A stretch of 64,000 bases of DNA, from the NCBI RefSeq assembly GCF_021397715.1, contig NZ_CP090207.1, positions 1,240,001 through 1,304,000 on the forward strand, in the 5' to 3' direction. Positions within the stretch are counted from its first letter, which is position 1, and every line of letters begins with the position of its first letter. Below, piece after piece: positions 35,116-46,003 of this stretch. Both the position numbers and the translations under genes were made by a program. The notes under the pieces are model-generated. The model ran no database searches, was not told the origin of the DNA, and saw only the letters and a list, made by a program, of their open reading frames with translations. Source of the stretch: Pantoea agglomerans (GTDB lineage: Bacteria; Pseudomonadota; Gammaproteobacteria; Enterobacterales; Enterobacteriaceae).

Positions 35116-37070
35116 TGCCGGAAATCGGAACCTTTCTGCTCTGTCTGGCACTGGGTATTTCGCTGCTGCTCAGCACCTATCCGCTGTGGGGCGCAGTGCG
35201 CCAGGATGCGCGCCTGATGGCAATGGCGCGTCCGCTGGCCGCTGGCCTGTTTGTGCTGATTGCCGCGGCATTTTTGCTGCTGGTCTGGGCGTTCATCGCC
35301 AACGATTTTACCGTCAGCTACGTCGCCACCAACTCCAACAGTCTGCTGCCGGTCTATTACCGCATCGCTGCCACCTGGGGCGCTCATGAAGGTTCACTGC
35401 TGCTGTGGGTGCTGCTGCTCAGTAGCTGGACGGTGGCGGTGGCGATCTTCAGTCGCGGCATGCCTCAGGATGCGCTGGCCCGCGTGCTGGCGGTGATGGG
35501 AATGATCAACCTCGGTTTCCTGCTGTTTATCCTGCTGACCTCCAATCCGTTCAGCCGGACCTTGCCCGACTTCCCGATTGATGGTCACGACCTGAATCCG
35601 ATGCTGCAGGATATCGGCCTGATCTTCCATCCGCCGCTGCTCTATATGGGTTATGTCGGTTTCTCGGTGGCGTTCGCGTTTGCTATTGCCTCCTTAATGG
35701 CCGGACGGCTTGATACCGCCTGGGCGCGCTGGTCGCGTCCCTGGACTACCGCGGCCTGGGTATTTCTCACCATTGGTATCGTGCTCGGTTCAGCCTGGGC
35801 CTATTACGAACTCGGCTGGGGCGGCTGGTGGTTCTGGGACCCGGTGGAAAATGCCTCGTTTATGCCGTGGCTGGCGGGCACGGCGTTAATGCACTCGCTG
35901 GCGGTCACCGAAAAGCGCGGCACCTTTAAGGCCTGGACGGTGTTGCTGGCCATTACCGCGTTCTCGCTCAGCCTGCTCGGCACCTTCCTGGTTCGTTCCG
36001 GTGTGCTGGTTTCGGTTCACTCTTTTGCGTCCGATCCGGCGCGCGGCATGTTTATCCTCGCCTTCCTGGTGATTGTGATTGGCAGCTCGCTGCTGCTGTA
36101 TGCGATTAAGGGCGGTCAGGTGCGGAGCCGGGTACAAAATGAAACCTGGTCACGCGAATCCTTCCTGCTCAGCAACAACGTACTGCTGATTGCCGCCATG
36201 CTGGTGGTGCTGCTCGGCACGCTGCTGCCGCTGGTGCATAAGCAGCTGGGACTGGGCAGCATCTCGGTGGGCGAGCCATTCTTCAATACCATGTTCAGCT
36301 GGCTGATGGCGCCGTTTGCCTTGCTGCTGGGGATCGGGCCGCTGGTGCGCTGGCGTCGTGACCAGCCACAAAAGCTGGCGAAACGGCTGGCGCTGGCGCT
36401 GATCGTGACGCTGGCGGGCTCAATCCTGATCCCCTGGTGGTTGCAGGATCGTATTGCTGCCATGACCGTGGTCGGTCTGCTGATGTCGCTGTGGATCATT
36501 GTGCTGACGCTGCTGGAACTGCATGAGCGCGCCACTCATCGGCACCGCTTCTTTAGCGGACTGCGCCATCTTTCGCGCAGCCACTGGGGCATGGTGCTGG
36601 GCCATCTTGGCGTCGGCGTCACAGTGATAGGCATCGCCTTCAGCACCCAGTACAGCGTCGAACGCGATGTGCGCATGAAGGCGGGTGACAGTGTGGACAT
36701 TCACCACTATCACTTTGTTTTTCGTGGCGTCCAGAACCTTCAGGGTCCGAACTACAGCGGTGGCGCGGGCCTGATTGAAGTCACGCGCAACGGTAAACCG
36801 GAAGCGATGCTGCAGGCTGAAAAGCGTTTCTACACCGCCGCGCGCACCATGATGACCGAGGCGGCGATTGACGGCGGCTTCAGTCGCGATCTCTACGCGG
36901 CGTTAGGCGAAGAGCTGGATGATGGTGGCTGGGCCGTGCGGATCTATTACAAACCCTTTGTGCGCTGGATCTGGTTCGGCGGTCTGTTAATGGCGCTGGG
37001 TGGCCTGTTCTGCCTGTGCGATCCCCGTTATCGCGCCCGCAAAAAAGCGACACCTGAGGAGCTGGCATGA
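35112..37070 (+). CDS. ccmF: Cytochrome c haem lyase subunit CcmF
   Basis: A 652-residue polytopic membrane protein, the core of the haem ligation complex. The Trp-rich motif is [20 protein letters not shown] (about residues 235-254), and conserved His lie in [19 protein letters not shown] and TALMHSLAV. The C-terminal periplasmic region includes [18 protein letters not shown]. It is nearly collinear with E. coli CcmF (647). It overlaps ccmE and ccmG by 4 bases. Confidence 0.97.
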   Translation: MMPEIGTFLLCLALGISLLLSTYPLWGAVRQDARLMAMARPLAAGLFVLIAAAFLLLVWAFIANDFTVSYVATNSNSLLPVYYRIAATWGAHEGSLLLWVLLLSSWTVAVAIFSRGMPQDALARVLAVMGMINLGFLLFILLTSNPFSRTLPDFPIDGHDLNPMLQDIGLIFHPPLLYMGYVGFSVAFAFAIASLMAGRLDTAWARWSRPWTTAAWVFLTIGIVLGSAWAYYELGWGGWWFWDPVENASFMPWLAGTALMHSLAVTEKRGTFKAWTVLLAITAFSLSLLGTFLVRSGVLVSVHSFASDPARGMFILAFLVIVIGSSLLLYAIKGGQVRSRVQNETWSRESFLLSNNVLLIAAMLVVLLGTLLPLVHKQLGLGSISVGEPFFNTMFSWLMAPFALLLGIGPLVRWRRDQPQKLAKRLALALIVTLAGSILIPWWLQDRIAAMTVVGLLMSLWIIVLTLLELHERATHRHRFFSGLRHLSRSHWGMVLGHLGVGVTVIGIAFSTQYSVERDVRMKAGDSVDIHHYHFVFRGVQNLQGPNYSGGAGLIEVTRNGKPEAMLQAEKRFYTAARTMMTEAAIDGGFSRDLYAALGEELDDGGWAVRIYYKPFVRWIWFGGLLMALGGLFCLCDPRYRARKKATPEELA

Positions 37071-37624
37071 ATAAGAAAATCCTGTTTATTCCGCTGGTGC
37101 TGTTTCTGCTGCTGGCGGCGGCGCTGCTGTGGCAGCTGTCACGCAATGCCGAGGGCGACGATCCGACCCGGCTGGAGTCGGCACTGATCGGCAAACCGGT
37201 GCCGCTGTTCCGGCTGGAAGCGCTGGACCAGCCGGGTAAAGTTTACGATCAGCAGGTGCTGACCGACGGCAAGCCGATTCTGCTGAACGTCTGGGCCACC
37301 TGGTGCCCGACCTGCCGCGCTGAACATCACTACCTGAATAGCCTGGCGGAGCAGGGCATTCGGGTGGTGGGACTGAACTACAAAGACGATCGTAACAAAG
37401 CGGTCAGCTGGCTGAATACGCTGGGTAACCCCTATGCGCTCAGCCTGTATGACGGCAACGGCATGCTCGGGCTGGATCTGGGGGTTTACGGCGCGCCGGA
37501 AACCTTCCTGATCGATGGCAAAGGCATCATTCGCTATCGCCATGCCGGCGATCTGAATGAGCGTGTCTGGCAGCAGGAAGTGAAGCCGTTGTGGATCAAA
37601 TACAGTAAGGAGGCCGGAGCATGA
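37067..37624 (+). CDS. dsbE: Thiol:disulfide oxidoreductase DsbE/CcmG
   Basis: A 185-residue membrane-tethered thioredoxin-like protein with a signal anchor (about 5-25). The active site is WATWCPTCRAEH, with Cys 80 and Cys 83. The GAPETFLID segment holds the cis-Pro side of the fold. It reduces the haem-binding cysteines of apocytochrome c or CcmH in the periplasm. It overlaps ccmF and ccmH by 4 bases. Confidence 0.95.
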   Translation: MNKKILFIPLVLFLLLAAALLWQLSRNAEGDDPTRLESALIGKPVPLFRLEALDQPGKVYDQQVLTDGKPILLNVWATWCPTCRAEHHYLNSLAEQGIRVVGLNYKDDRNKAVSWLNTLGNPYALSLYDGNGMLGLDLGVYGAPETFLIDGKGIIRYRHAGDLNERVWQQEVKPLWIKYSKEAGA

Positions 37625-38076
37625 GGCGTCTGTTACTGCTGGCCTGCGGTCTGCTGTTCAGCTTCAGCCTGTGGGCCACTATCGATACCCTGCAGTTCGA
37701 TTCGGTAGCGCAGGAAGAACAGTACCGCGATCTGACCGCTTCGCTGCGCTGTCCGAAATGCCAGAACAACAGCATCGCCGACTCGAACGCGATGATTGCG
37801 GCGGATATGCGTCTCAAGGTCTATCAGCTGATGAAGCAGGGCCAGGATCGCCAGCAAATCATCGATTACATGGTGGCGCGCTACGGCAACTTCGTCACTT
37901 ACCAGCCGCCCGTGACGCCATCAACGCTGATTTTGTGGGTTGGACCGGCGCTGTTCGTGCTGCTGGGCGGCGCAGTTATCGTGCTGCGCAGTCGCCAGCG
38001 CAAAACCCGCAGTGAGCTGGACGAAGATGAACAACAGCGTCTTGATGCGCTACTCAAGTCAGACAGGAAGCCGTAA
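37621..38076 (+). CDS. ccmH: Cytochrome c maturation protein CcmH
   Basis: A 151-residue thioredox protein with a signal peptide (about 1-19), the redox motif LRCPKCQN (Cys 44 and 47) and a C-terminal membrane helix (about 100-121). It corresponds to the N-terminal half of the long E. coli CcmH; the other half is encoded separately by the next gene, the commoner arrangement among proteobacteria. It ends one base into the next start. Confidence 0.94.
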   Translation: MRRLLLLACGLLFSFSLWATIDTLQFDSVAQEEQYRDLTASLRCPKCQNNSIADSNAMIAADMRLKVYQLMKQGQDRQQIIDYMVARYGNFVTYQPPVTPSTLILWVGPALFVLLGGAVIVLRSRQRKTRSELDEDEQQRLDALLKSDRKP

Positions 38077-39287
38077 TGAGTGCATTTTGGATCACCCTTT
38101 TACTGTTATTACTGGCGGCCTGTGCTCTGTTCCTGGCCGCGGGCTGGCGGCAACGTCAGACCAGCGCGGGCGATCGCGATCGTCTCAATCAGCGCTTCTA
38201 TCATCAGCGGCTGAGCGAGCTGGCGCAGGACGAAGAGCAGGGCGTGGTGGCGGAGCGGCCGGTGATGGAGCGGGAACTGCAACAGACGCTGCTGGCCGAT
38301 ATCCCGCCCGCCACTGCGCTGCAGCCGCACAGCAGCAGCCGCTGGATATTAGTGCCGGGACTGATTCTGCTGCTGGTGGTGTCGCTGGGGACTTATCTGA
38401 AAGTCGGCGGTCTGACGCAGCTGATCGGCTGGAAGCAGGTAGAGCAAGCGTATCCTGACTTGCGGGCGCGGTTAATGGACCCGGCAGCCAAACCGCTGAG
38501 TATGGAAGAGCTGGCACGGTTGCAGCTTGGGCTGCGCAGCGCACTGCAGTCGGAACCGGATAATCTTAACGACTGGACCATGCTGGGCCGGCTCGGCATG
38601 GTGCTGAATAACGCCAGCGTTGCCAGCCAGGCGTTTGAACGGGCCCTGCAGTTAGCGCCCAATGATACCGGGCTGAAGCAGGATTACGCCGAAGTGCTGA
38701 CTCGCTCCAGCGATCCGCAGGATAACCGCCAGGCGGCGCTGCTGCTGCACGAATTGCTTAAAGCTGATGGTCACAACCTGCGTACTCTGGGCCTGCTGGC
38801 GTTCAATGCCTTTGAGCAACAGCAGTACGATCAGGCTATTGATGCCTGGCAAACGCTGCTGACGCTGTTACCGGCCAGTGATGAGCGGCGTGCCATGATT
38901 GCCCGCAGCATTGAACAGGCTAAAACCGCCGCCGGGCAGCAGAGCAGCCAGCTGGCGCTGACTATCAGCCTGACGCCGCAGGCAGAAAAAATGTTACCGC
39001 AAGGCGGAGTGTTGTATATTTCTGTGTCTGATGGTGTCTCGCCGGTGCCGGTAGCCGTGAAGCGCATGCCGCTCAGCCACTTCCCGTTATCGCTGACGCT
39101 GGATGACAGCAATGCCATGATGCCGGATCGCCTGCTGTCGGCGCAGCATCAGATCCAGGTCCGGGCGCGAATTTCGCGCGACGGCAGCGCCAACCCCCGG
39201 ACGGGGGACTGGTCGGGTCTGAGTGCGATCACGCCCTGGGATGGTCATCAGCAGATAGCAGTAGAAATTAATCAACAGCAGCCCTGA
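38076..39287 (+). CDS. ccmI: Cytochrome c maturation TPR protein CcmI
   Basis: A 403-residue protein with two N-terminal helices (about 4-22 and 88-108) separated by a loop with RDRLNQRFYHQRLSEL. A TPR domain follows (about 150-280; DWTMLGRLGMVLNNASVASQAFERALQLAPND). The C-terminal domain (about 300-400) resembles the apocytochrome-binding part of CcmI. It holds apocytochrome c for the CcmF/CcmH complex. It equals the C-terminal half of E. coli CcmH with an extension. Last gene of the operon. Confidence 0.9.
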   Translation: MSAFWITLLLLLLAACALFLAAGWRQRQTSAGDRDRLNQRFYHQRLSELAQDEEQGVVAERPVMERELQQTLLADIPPATALQPHSSSRWILVPGLILLLVVSLGTYLKVGGLTQLIGWKQVEQAYPDLRARLMDPAAKPLSMEELARLQLGLRSALQSEPDNLNDWTMLGRLGMVLNNASVASQAFERALQLAPNDTGLKQDYAEVLTRSSDPQDNRQAALLLHELLKADGHNLRTLGLLAFNAFEQQQYDQAIDAWQTLLTLLPASDERRAMIARSIEQAKTAAGQQSSQLALTISLTPQAEKMLPQGGVLYISVSDGVSPVPVAVKRMPLSHFPLSLTLDDSNAMMPDRLLSAQHQIQVRARISRDGSANPRTGDWSGLSAITPWDGHQQIAVEINQQQP

Positions 39288-39431
39288 GCGCGTGACCGAT
39301 CACGTTCAGGCGGACCCCGTGGCAACCCCGGCTGACGTGAAGTTAGCTATGCTGATGGGATATGCAGGTTCGTTACCGGGCTGCCGCCTGAAAATGGGCA
39401 GACCTTTTTTCATCCGCACAGGGAGAATGGA

Positions 39432-40196
39432 ATGAATTATCGCCTGACCAGCCTGGCTGTCGCCAGCCTCCTTCTGGTAGGTTGTGCCAGTTCGAAGCCA
39501 GCGAATGACGAACCCGCTCAGCGCAGCGATCCGTTCGAAGGCTTCAACCGCACGATGTTTAACTTTAACTATAACGTGCTGGACCCCTATGTGCTGCGCC
39601 CGGTGGCAGTGGCCTGGCGCGATTATGTGCCGGTACCGGCCCGTACCGGACTGAGTAATTTCCTCGGCAACCTCGAAGAGCCCGCCAGCATGGTCAACGC
39701 CATTCTGGTCGGCAACGGACGGGATGCGGGCATTCACTTCACCCGCTTCTTCCTGAACAGCGTGCTGGGCCTGGGCGGCTTCATTGACGTGGCTGGTAAA
39801 GCCAATCCGGAGCTGGCGCGTGAAGAGCCGCACCGTTTCGGTACCACGCTGGGGCACTATGGCGTCGGATATGGTCCCTACGTAGAACTGCCGGCTTACG
39901 GCAGCTTTACCCTCCGTCAGGATGGCGGCGGTTACGTCGATACCCTCTATCCGGTTCTGGGCTGGCTGACCTGGCCGATGTCGATTGGTAAATGGACGCT
40001 GGAAGGTATTGAGACGCGGGCGCAACTGCTTGACTCGGATGCGATCCTGAAACAGCAAAGCGATCCCTACGCCTTTATCCGCAACGCCTATTTCCAGCGT
40101 CACGATTTCCTGGCGCGCGGCGGCAAGCTCAAGCCGGAAGAGAACCCGAACGCGGCAGCGATTCAGGACGATCTGCAGGATATCGACGCGCAGTAA
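39432..40196 (+). CDS. mlaA: Outer-membrane lipid asymmetry lipoprotein MlaA (VacJ)
   Basis: A 254-residue lipoprotein with lipobox LLVGC (Cys 18). The family core DPFEGFNRTMFNFNYNVLDPYVLRPVA begins near residue 35, and GTTLGHYGVGYGPYVELPAYG follows. MlaA forms a channel with OmpC/F that removes surface phospholipids and passes them to MlaC. The start has CAGGGAGAATGGA in front. It is monocistronic with a good terminator. In E. coli it lies between yfdC and fadL; here the ccm operon separates it from yfdC. Confidence 0.95.
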   Translation: MNYRLTSLAVASLLLVGCASSKPANDEPAQRSDPFEGFNRTMFNFNYNVLDPYVLRPVAVAWRDYVPVPARTGLSNFLGNLEEPASMVNAILVGNGRDAGIHFTRFFLNSVLGLGGFIDVAGKANPELAREEPHRFGTTLGHYGVGYGPYVELPAYGSFTLRQDGGGYVDTLYPVLGWLTWPMSIGKWTLEGIETRAQLLDSDAILKQQSDPYAFIRNAYFQRHDFLARGGKLKPEENPNAAAIQDDLQDIDAQ

Positions 40197-40228
40197 CTTT
40201 TCGCCAGCATCGGTTTCTGCCAGTAAAA

Positions 40229-40260
40229 AGGGCGACTCATTTGAGTCGCCCTTGTTGTTT
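40229..40260. terminator. Terminator between mlaA and fadL
   Basis: A stem of about 11 bp, AAGGGCGACTC / GAGTCGCCCTT, with loop ATTT, is followed by GTTGTTT and preceded by AAAA. It serves mlaA and the convergent fadL. Confidence 0.85.
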
Positions 40261-40271
40261 GCCTTTGCGCA

Positions 40272-41555
40272 TCAGAACTTATAGTTAAAGTTCGCGCCAT
40301 ACAGCCAGGCCTTACCTTCGGAATTAAAGGTATAAGGACCTTCTTTGACCGTTACGTTCTGACCATGCATATAAGAGATACCGACATCGACTGAGGCGTG
40401 ATCGTCGAAGGCATAGGAGGTACCGGCGCTGAGCCACAGGCGATCCTGATCCGGGATCGAGATTGAGCGCTTATCGGCCGGAACCGGGCTGTCATCAAAG
40501 GCGATACCGGTACGGAAGGTCCAGTTCTGGTCATAGAAGTAGGTCGTCCCCAATGCAATACGCCAGGCATCGCGGTAACTCTCATCTTTATAGAACAGGG
40601 TCTGGCCGTTAGAACCGGTCGCCTTCAGCTCCTGGAACTGGCTCCAGCTGGTATAGGCCATGCTGTAGTGTACCGCCCACTGCGGTGCTACTTTGTGCCA
40701 GCCTGACACTTCCCACATTTCCGGCAGGTTAAGCGTCAGTGCGCCAGGAATGGTTGAACCGTTGGTGCCGAAAGGGATGCCCGACTGCTGCGGATTATTA
40801 ACCGCGTTCAGGGCGGAAGGGAGATTACTTTTGTAATCACCATCAAAATCGACTTTTACTTCCGAGCGATAGGTAAAGCCGAAACGGTTATTTTCATCCA
40901 CTTCATACAGGATGCCGGCGTTCCAGCCGTAGCCCCACTCATCGCCTTTCAGATGGGCGACCTGGGTATCGGCCGGAATACGTAATGCCGCGCCTGATTC
41001 ACCGGCATAACGCTCAATTTTGGCTTTGGCATAGACGGCATCAAATCCCACCCCAACACTGAAATGTTCATTCAGCCGGTAAGCGGTGCTGAGATTAAAG
41101 TTTCCGGTCATCAGGTCCGTTTTACCGCCATAGCCACCGGCGGTGTAACCATTATTAAACTCTGTCGCTAAGCCATAATTGGAGGTGGCAGAAGCACCGA
41201 TCCACCATTGATCGTTAATCGGCTGAACGTAATGAATATTCGGCACCCACTGATTCGGGGCGATATTATCGGCATCGAGGCTACGACCGCTCTGACTGCG
41301 ACCGCTGATATTGACATCCGGATCGATATAGACCGCGCCAATAGAGAATGCCGGACGATCCATTAATGCCATCGTTGCCGGGTTACGGCTGGCGGATGCG
41401 GCGGTATCGCCCATTGCGCCTTCGCCTGAATATGCGCGACCTAAACCAATCGAAGAAAATTCATTTAACTGAAACCCAGCTGCGTAAACGTGTGAAGAGA
41501 CAAGTGCCACTGCAGCCGCCACGGCTGACTTTGCAAACAGGTTTTTATGGTTCAT
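40272..41555 (-). CDS. fadL: Long-chain fatty acid outer-membrane channel FadL
   Basis: A 427-residue outer-membrane beta-barrel importing long-chain fatty acids. The signal peptide ends SHVYA (about residue 25), followed by the conserved hatch start [22 protein letters not shown] with the NPA motif ([10 protein letters not shown]). The protein ends in aromatic YGANFNYKF, a barrel-insertion signature. The frame is open to 41606, but ATG 41555 with TGAGG upstream and the signal peptide defines the start. FadR-type sites lie upstream. Confidence 0.95.
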   Translation of the reverse strand: MNHKNLFAKSAVAAAVALVSSHVYAAGFQLNEFSSIGLGRAYSGEGAMGDTAASASRNPATMALMDRPAFSIGAVYIDPDVNISGRSQSGRSLDADNIAPNQWVPNIHYVQPINDQWWIGASATSNYGLATEFNNGYTAGGYGGKTDLMTGNFNLSTAYRLNEHFSVGVGFDAVYAKAKIERYAGESGAALRIPADTQVAHLKGDEWGYGWNAGILYEVDENNRFGFTYRSEVKVDFDGDYKSNLPSALNAVNNPQQSGIPFGTNGSTIPGALTLNLPEMWEVSGWHKVAPQWAVHYSMAYTSWSQFQELKATGSNGQTLFYKDESYRDAWRIALGTTYFYDQNWTFRTGIAFDDSPVPADKRSISIPDQDRLWLSAGTSYAFDDHASVDVGISYMHGQNVTVKEGPYTFNSEGKAWLYGANFNYKF

Positions 41556-41645
41556 GACCACAACCTCATGTGAATTATTATTTAACGTTATTACGTCGCG
41601 TAACAAGGGACGGCGGATTGTAGGGACTGATGTAAATCGTACATA

Positions 41646-41681
41646 TCAGACCAGTGCGGAGAGTATAGGTCCGACCTGTGT
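41646..41681 (-). promoter_or_regulatory. FadR operators upstream of fadL
   Basis: TATAGGTCCGACCTGTGT (41664-41681) holds a GGTCCGACC core that agrees well with the FadR consensus (TGGTCNGACCA). A second, one-sided match, TCAGACCAGT (41646-41655), is adjacent. Two sites beside fadL are also known in E. coli. Confidence 0.75.
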
Positions 41682-41804
41682 GCATGTTGCAATATTGTTT
41701 TTAAAATATTTCAGGATTGATCGCTTAAAATTCGATCTGCGTAACAAAACTGAGCTGGCGCAGCACAGCATAACCAGTCCAGTTTGTTCTGGATCAAATT
41801 TTAT

Positions 41805-41820
41805 TGTGATATTCGTCACT
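41805..41820. promoter_or_regulatory. CRP-binding site between fadL and yfcZ
   Basis: TGTGA-TATTCG-TCACT matches the CRP consensus TGTGA-N6-TCACA except for the last base. It is 94 bases before yfcZ and 250 before fadL, so it could act on either. Confidence 0.65.
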
Positions 41821-41913
41821 TAGCTACCGCTTCGTGGCGCATCTTTAGCCGAAGAGGTAAAATCTGGCGTATAAAATTGCTTATCCCACCAGACCTATCG
41901 TCAGGAGAAAATA

Positions 41914-42210
41914 ATGACTGATGCCATTAAAAAATGCAGTGCGACAGAAACCGCTGCCTGCTGTTGTGTTGATGTTGGCACGGTAATGGATAATACCGAT
42001 TGCACCGCCAGCTGGTCGGAGTGGTTTGCCCAGCGCACTGAGGCGGAAGCCAAACTGGCCAGTCTGACCGAACGTGCCCGCCAGGTAGAGTCCGATCCCT
42101 GTCTGATTGAGGCGCGCTTCAGCGAGGTGGATCAGGGCGTCCAGCTTGATATCGATTTCACCTTCTGCTGCCAGGCAGAAACCCTGATTTTCCAGCTCGG
42201 TTTACGCTAA
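41914..42210 (+). CDS. yfcZ: YfcZ/YiiS family protein (DUF406)
   Basis: A 98-residue small cytosolic protein, nearly identical in pattern to E. coli YfcZ: a Cys-rich start (CSATETAACCCVDVGTVMDNTDC), a helical middle and a conserved end (QLDIDFTFCCQAETLIFQLGLR). The seven or more Cys suggest metal binding or redox behaviour; the function is unknown. A strong GGAGA ribosome-binding site precedes it. It keeps its place between fadL and fadI and is probably coregulated with them. Confidence 0.93.
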   Translation: MTDAIKKCSATETAACCCVDVGTVMDNTDCTASWSEWFAQRTEAEAKLASLTERARQVESDPCLIEARFSEVDQGVQLDIDFTFCCQAETLIFQLGLR

Positions 42211-42218
42211 CCCGCCCG

Positions 42219-42243
42219 ACGCCGCGTTCAGCGCGGCGTTTTT
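42219..42243 (+). terminator. Terminator after yfcZ
   Basis: The stem ACGCCGCG / CGCGGCGT with loop TTCAG is followed by a run of five T. Confidence 0.9.
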
Positions 42244-42315
42244 CATTTTCGTGTTTCCCTTCGCACTTTTTCCCTTTCGATATTGGCGACTCACCCGCTT
42301 GTGGTTAACACTGGG

Positions 42316-42332
42316 ATCAGGTCAGACCTCTT
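42316..42332 (+). promoter_or_regulatory. FadR operator of fadIJ
   Basis: ATCAGGTCAGACCTCTT contains the perfect palindrome AGGTC-A-GACCT, a good FadR box, 41 bases before the fadI start. Confidence 0.8.
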
Positions 42333-42372
42333 CAGGCAATGACGCCACGGTCCCGAGTCACAGGTGAGAACA

Positions 42373-43683
42373 ATGAGCAAAGCGCAGCCGCTGCTGACGC
42401 GCGATGGCGAACGCATCGCGATTACCCACGGGTTACGCACCCCTTTTCTGCGCCAGGCGACCGGCTTCCACGGCATTCCGGCGGTGGAACTGGGCCGGAT
42501 GGTGGTCAGCGAATTGATGGCGCGCAGTGAACTGCCGGTGGAAGTGATTGATCAACTGGTGTTTGGTCAGGTGGTGCAGATGCCGGAAGCGCCAAACATT
42601 GCGCGCGAAATTGTCCTGAGTAGCGGCCTGAGCGTTCATACCGACGCCTACAGCGTCAGCCGCGCCTGCGCCACCAGTTTTCAGGCGGTGGCTAACGTTT
42701 GCGAAAGCCTGATGGCGGGAACTATCTCTGCCGGCATCGCCGGTGGCGCGGATTCGTCATCAGTGCTGCCGATTGGCGTCAGCAAAAGCCTGGCGCGGGC
42801 GCTGGTCGATCTCAATAAAGCCCGCAGCCTGCAGCAAAAACTGCAGATTCTGCGCCGCCTGCGTCCGCGCGATCTGCTGCCGGTACCGCCTGCGGTAGCC
42901 GAGTATTCAACCGGACTGCGAATGGGCGATACCGCCGAGCAGATGGCTAAAAGCCACGGCATCAGCCGCGAGGCGCAGGATGCGCTGGCGCTGCGATCTC
43001 ATCAGCATGCCGCTAAAGCCTGGCAATCGGGCGTGCTGCAACAGGAAGTGATGGCGGCGCTGGTGCCACCGTGGAAAAAACCGATCGACCAGGATAATAA
43101 CGTGCGTATGGATGCAAAGGCGGAAGACTATGCCCGGCTGCGTCCGGCATTCGATCGCCAGCATGGCAGCGTCACCGCGGCCAACAGCACGCCGCTGACC
43201 GATGGCGCCGCCGCGGTCATTCTGATGCGCGAAGGACGCGCGCGTGAGCTGGGCCTGCAACCGCTGGGCTATCTGCGCAGCTATGCTTTTACCGCCATCG
43301 GCGTACAGCAGGATATGTTGCTGGGTCCGGCGTACGCCTCACCGCTGGCGCTGGATCGTGCCGGCGTCACCCTGGCCGATCTGACCCTGATTGATATGCA
43401 TGAAGCCTTCGCCGCCCAGACCCTGAGTAACCTGCAGCTATTCCGTGACGAGCGCTTTGCCCGCGAGGTGCTTAATCGGCCACACGCGCTGGGCGAAGTG
43501 AATGAAGAGCGTTTTAACGTACTGGGCGGATCGATCGCCTACGGTCATCCTTTTGCCGCTACCGGTGCGCGGATGATCACCCAGACGCTGAACGAACTGC
43601 GGCGGCGCGGCGGCGGGTTAGGGCTGGTCACCGCGTGTGCGGCGGGTGGTCTGGGTGCGGCAATGGTTCTGGAGGCCGAATAA
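42373..43683 (+). CDS. fadI: 3-ketoacyl-CoA thiolase FadI
   Basis: A 436-residue thiolase of the anaerobic/auxiliary beta-oxidation complex, cleaving 3-ketoacyl-CoA with CoA. The nucleophilic Cys is C99 in [13 protein letters not shown]. The other catalytic motifs are HEAFAAQ and [16 protein letters not shown], and the terminal [13 protein letters not shown] holds the second Cys. ATG 42373 is chosen over 42364 from family length. The stop codon overlaps the fadJ start by one base. Confidence 0.96.
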   Translation: MSKAQPLLTRDGERIAITHGLRTPFLRQATGFHGIPAVELGRMVVSELMARSELPVEVIDQLVFGQVVQMPEAPNIAREIVLSSGLSVHTDAYSVSRACATSFQAVANVCESLMAGTISAGIAGGADSSSVLPIGVSKSLARALVDLNKARSLQQKLQILRRLRPRDLLPVPPAVAEYSTGLRMGDTAEQMAKSHGISREAQDALALRSHQHAAKAWQSGVLQQEVMAALVPPWKKPIDQDNNVRMDAKAEDYARLRPAFDRQHGSVTAANSTPLTDGAAAVILMREGRARELGLQPLGYLRSYAFTAIGVQQDMLLGPAYASPLALDRAGVTLADLTLIDMHEAFAAQTLSNLQLFRDERFAREVLNRPHALGEVNEERFNVLGGSIAYGHPFAATGARMITQTLNELRRRGGGLGLVTACAAGGLGAAMVLEAE

Positions 43684-45779
43684 TGGAACAGAGTGCTTTT
43701 CATTTACAGATGCGGCTGGATCACGTTGGCGTCATCACCATCGACGTGCCGGGCGAGAAGATGAACACCCTCAAAGCGGAATTTGCCGGACAGATCACCG
43801 CCATCATTGCCGAGGCGCGGCGCGACCCGCAACTGGCGGGGCTGGTGCTGATTTCGGGCAAAGCTGACAACTTTATAGCGGGTGCAGACATCAGCATGAT
43901 CGATCGCTGCCAGAGTGCCGCAGAGGCTGAAGCGCTGGCGAAGCAGGGCCAGGAAGTGATGGCGGCGCTGGCCGCCTTGCCTTTCCCGGTGGTGGCGGCG
44001 ATTCACGGTGCCTGCCTCGGCGGTGGGCTTGAGCTGGCGCTGGCCTGCGATGCACGCATCTGTTCTCTGGATGATAAAACCCGCCTCGGCCTGCCGGAAG
44101 TCCAGCTTGGCTTATTGCCCGGTTCAGGAGGCACGCAGCGATTGCCCCGTTTGATTGGCGTGCAGCAGGCGTTGCCGCTGATCCTGACCGGCAAAAGCCT
44201 GCGGGCGAAGCAGGCACGTAAACTGGGCATCGTTGATGATGCAGTGCCGCAGGCGATCTTGCTGGAAACGGCGATTGCCAGAGTGAAAAAGGGCAAGGTC
44301 AGCGGCCGCACGCTGCCGCTGCGCGATCGGCTGCTGCATGGACCGGTGGCGCGTCAGGCGCTGTTTGCGCTGGCAACCCGCCAGACCGCCGCTAAAACCC
44401 AGGGTAACTACCCGGCGGCGAAACGCATCATTGAGGTGGTGCGAGTCGGGCTGGAGCAGGGCAGCCGCGCGGGGCATGAGGCTGAAGCACGCGCCTTTGG
44501 TGAACTGGCAATGACGCCAGAATCGGTTGCGTTACGCGGTCTGTTCTTCGCAACCACCGCGATGAAAAAAGAGCCGGGCGGTGACGCCACGCCGCGTCCG
44601 GTGCGCAGCATCGGCATTCTCGGTGGCGGTCTGATGGGCGGCGGTATCGCCAGCGTCAGCGCGATCAACGCCGGGTTGCCGGTGCGGATAAAAGATATCA
44701 GCCTGGCGGGCGTCAACCATGCGCTGAAAACCAGCTGGGATTTGCTGAGCAAAAAGGTGAAACGCCGTCAGATCACGCCGGCTCAGCGTCAGCAGCAGAT
44801 GGCCCGCATTACCGGCGGCATCGATTATCAGGGCTTCGCCCACCGTGATGTGGTGATTGAAGCGGTATTTGAAGATCTGGCGCTCAAGCAGCAGATGGTG
44901 CGCGAGATTGAATCGCACTGTCAGCCGCAGACCATTTTTGCCTCTAATACCTCTTCCTTGCCGATTGAGGAGATCGCTGCCGGGGCGCAGCGGCCGGAAA
45001 ATGTCATCGGGCTGCACTATTTCAGTCCGGTGGAGAAGATGCCGCTGGTGGAGGTGATTCCCCATCTGAATACCTCTGGCGAAACGCTGGTCACCACTGT
45101 GGCGCTGGCGCGCAGCCAGGGCAAAACGCCGATTGTGGTGGCGGATCAGCCCGGTTTTTACGTTAACCGGATTCTGGCGCCCTATATCAATGAGGCAATG
45201 CGTTGCCTGCTGGAAGGCGAACCGATTGAACATATCGATCGTGCGCTGGTGAAATTTGGTTTCCCGGTTGGCCCGCTGCAGTTGCTGGATGAGGTCGGGA
45301 TTGATGTCGGCAGCAAAATTTCTCCGATTCTGCAGCAGGCCTACGGCGAGCGTTTTGCCGCGCCCACTGCGTTTGAGGCGGTACTGAAGGATGGGCGCAA
45401 GGGGCGTAAAAACCGCAAGGGCTTCTACCGCTACGATCAGCCACGCTGGCAGCGTAAAAAACCGGATGCGTCGCTTTACGCCTTGCTGAACATTACCCCA
45501 CAGGCTCGGCAGAGCGAGGCACAGATAGCCGAACGCTGCGTGATGATGATGCTGAACGAAGCGGCGCGCTGTCTGGATGAGCAGGTGATTCGCTGCGCGC
45601 GCGATGGTGATATCGGCGCAGTTTTTGGCATCGGCTTTCCGCCCTTTCTCGGCGGTCCCTTTCATTATATGGAACAACTGGGCGCGGCGGAGCGGGTCAA
45701 CAGATTAACCCGGCTAATGCAGCAGCATGGCGAACGTTTCGCCCCCTGTGAGGCGCTGATCAAGGCCGCCGCAGAATAG
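43683..45779 (+). CDS. fadJ: Multifunctional fatty-acid oxidation subunit FadJ
   Basis: A 698-residue enzyme with enoyl-CoA hydratase activity in its N-terminal third ([35 protein letters not shown]) and 3-hydroxyacyl-CoA dehydrogenase in the rest (NAD motif [15 protein letters not shown]; catalytic His in [16 protein letters not shown]). It partners FadI. It is slightly shorter than E. coli FadJ (714). ATG 43683 (MEQSAFH) overlaps the fadI stop, so the pair is translationally coupled. Confidence 0.96.
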   Translation: MEQSAFHLQMRLDHVGVITIDVPGEKMNTLKAEFAGQITAIIAEARRDPQLAGLVLISGKADNFIAGADISMIDRCQSAAEAEALAKQGQEVMAALAALPFPVVAAIHGACLGGGLELALACDARICSLDDKTRLGLPEVQLGLLPGSGGTQRLPRLIGVQQALPLILTGKSLRAKQARKLGIVDDAVPQAILLETAIARVKKGKVSGRTLPLRDRLLHGPVARQALFALATRQTAAKTQGNYPAAKRIIEVVRVGLEQGSRAGHEAEARAFGELAMTPESVALRGLFFATTAMKKEPGGDATPRPVRSIGILGGGLMGGGIASVSAINAGLPVRIKDISLAGVNHALKTSWDLLSKKVKRRQITPAQRQQQMARITGGIDYQGFAHRDVVIEAVFEDLALKQQMVREIESHCQPQTIFASNTSSLPIEEIAAGAQRPENVIGLHYFSPVEKMPLVEVIPHLNTSGETLVTTVALARSQGKTPIVVADQPGFYVNRILAPYINEAMRCLLEGEPIEHIDRALVKFGFPVGPLQLLDEVGIDVGSKISPILQQAYGERFAAPTAFEAVLKDGRKGRKNRKGFYRYDQPRWQRKKPDASLYALLNITPQARQSEAQIAERCVMMMLNEAARCLDEQVIRCARDGDIGAVFGIGFPPFLGGPFHYMEQLGAAERVNRLTRLMQQHGERFAPCEALIKAAAE

Positions 45780-45799
45780 ACGAAATTTTACATTTCTGA

Positions 45800-45827
45800 C
45801 TGAATCGGAATATCCACTCCGATTCAG
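45800..45827. terminator. Hairpin after fadJ
   Basis: A perfect 10-bp stem, CTGAATCGGA / TCCGATTCAG, with an 8-base loop, 20 bases after the fadJ stop. No U-tract follows; it may protect the mRNA 3' end. Confidence 0.45.
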
Positions 45828-46003
45828 CGGGTTAGAAAAGCGTCGCCAGAGTGTGCGCCGCAGCAGGAATCTGAGAAGTGCTTATTTAATAAACAACCGG
45901 TTGACTATACTGAAGCCATTAGGGTACAACACAGCGTTCACTCGCAGAGTGAAGAGTCAGGCGCGATGCGTCGGGCGATGTCGACAAACAACAGCGGTGC
46001 TTT

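Noticed and set aside
44532..45677. Long minus-strand ORF inside fadJ
   Set aside because: It is the antisense frame of a clearly conserved gene, and its composition is typical of such shadows in GC-rich DNA.
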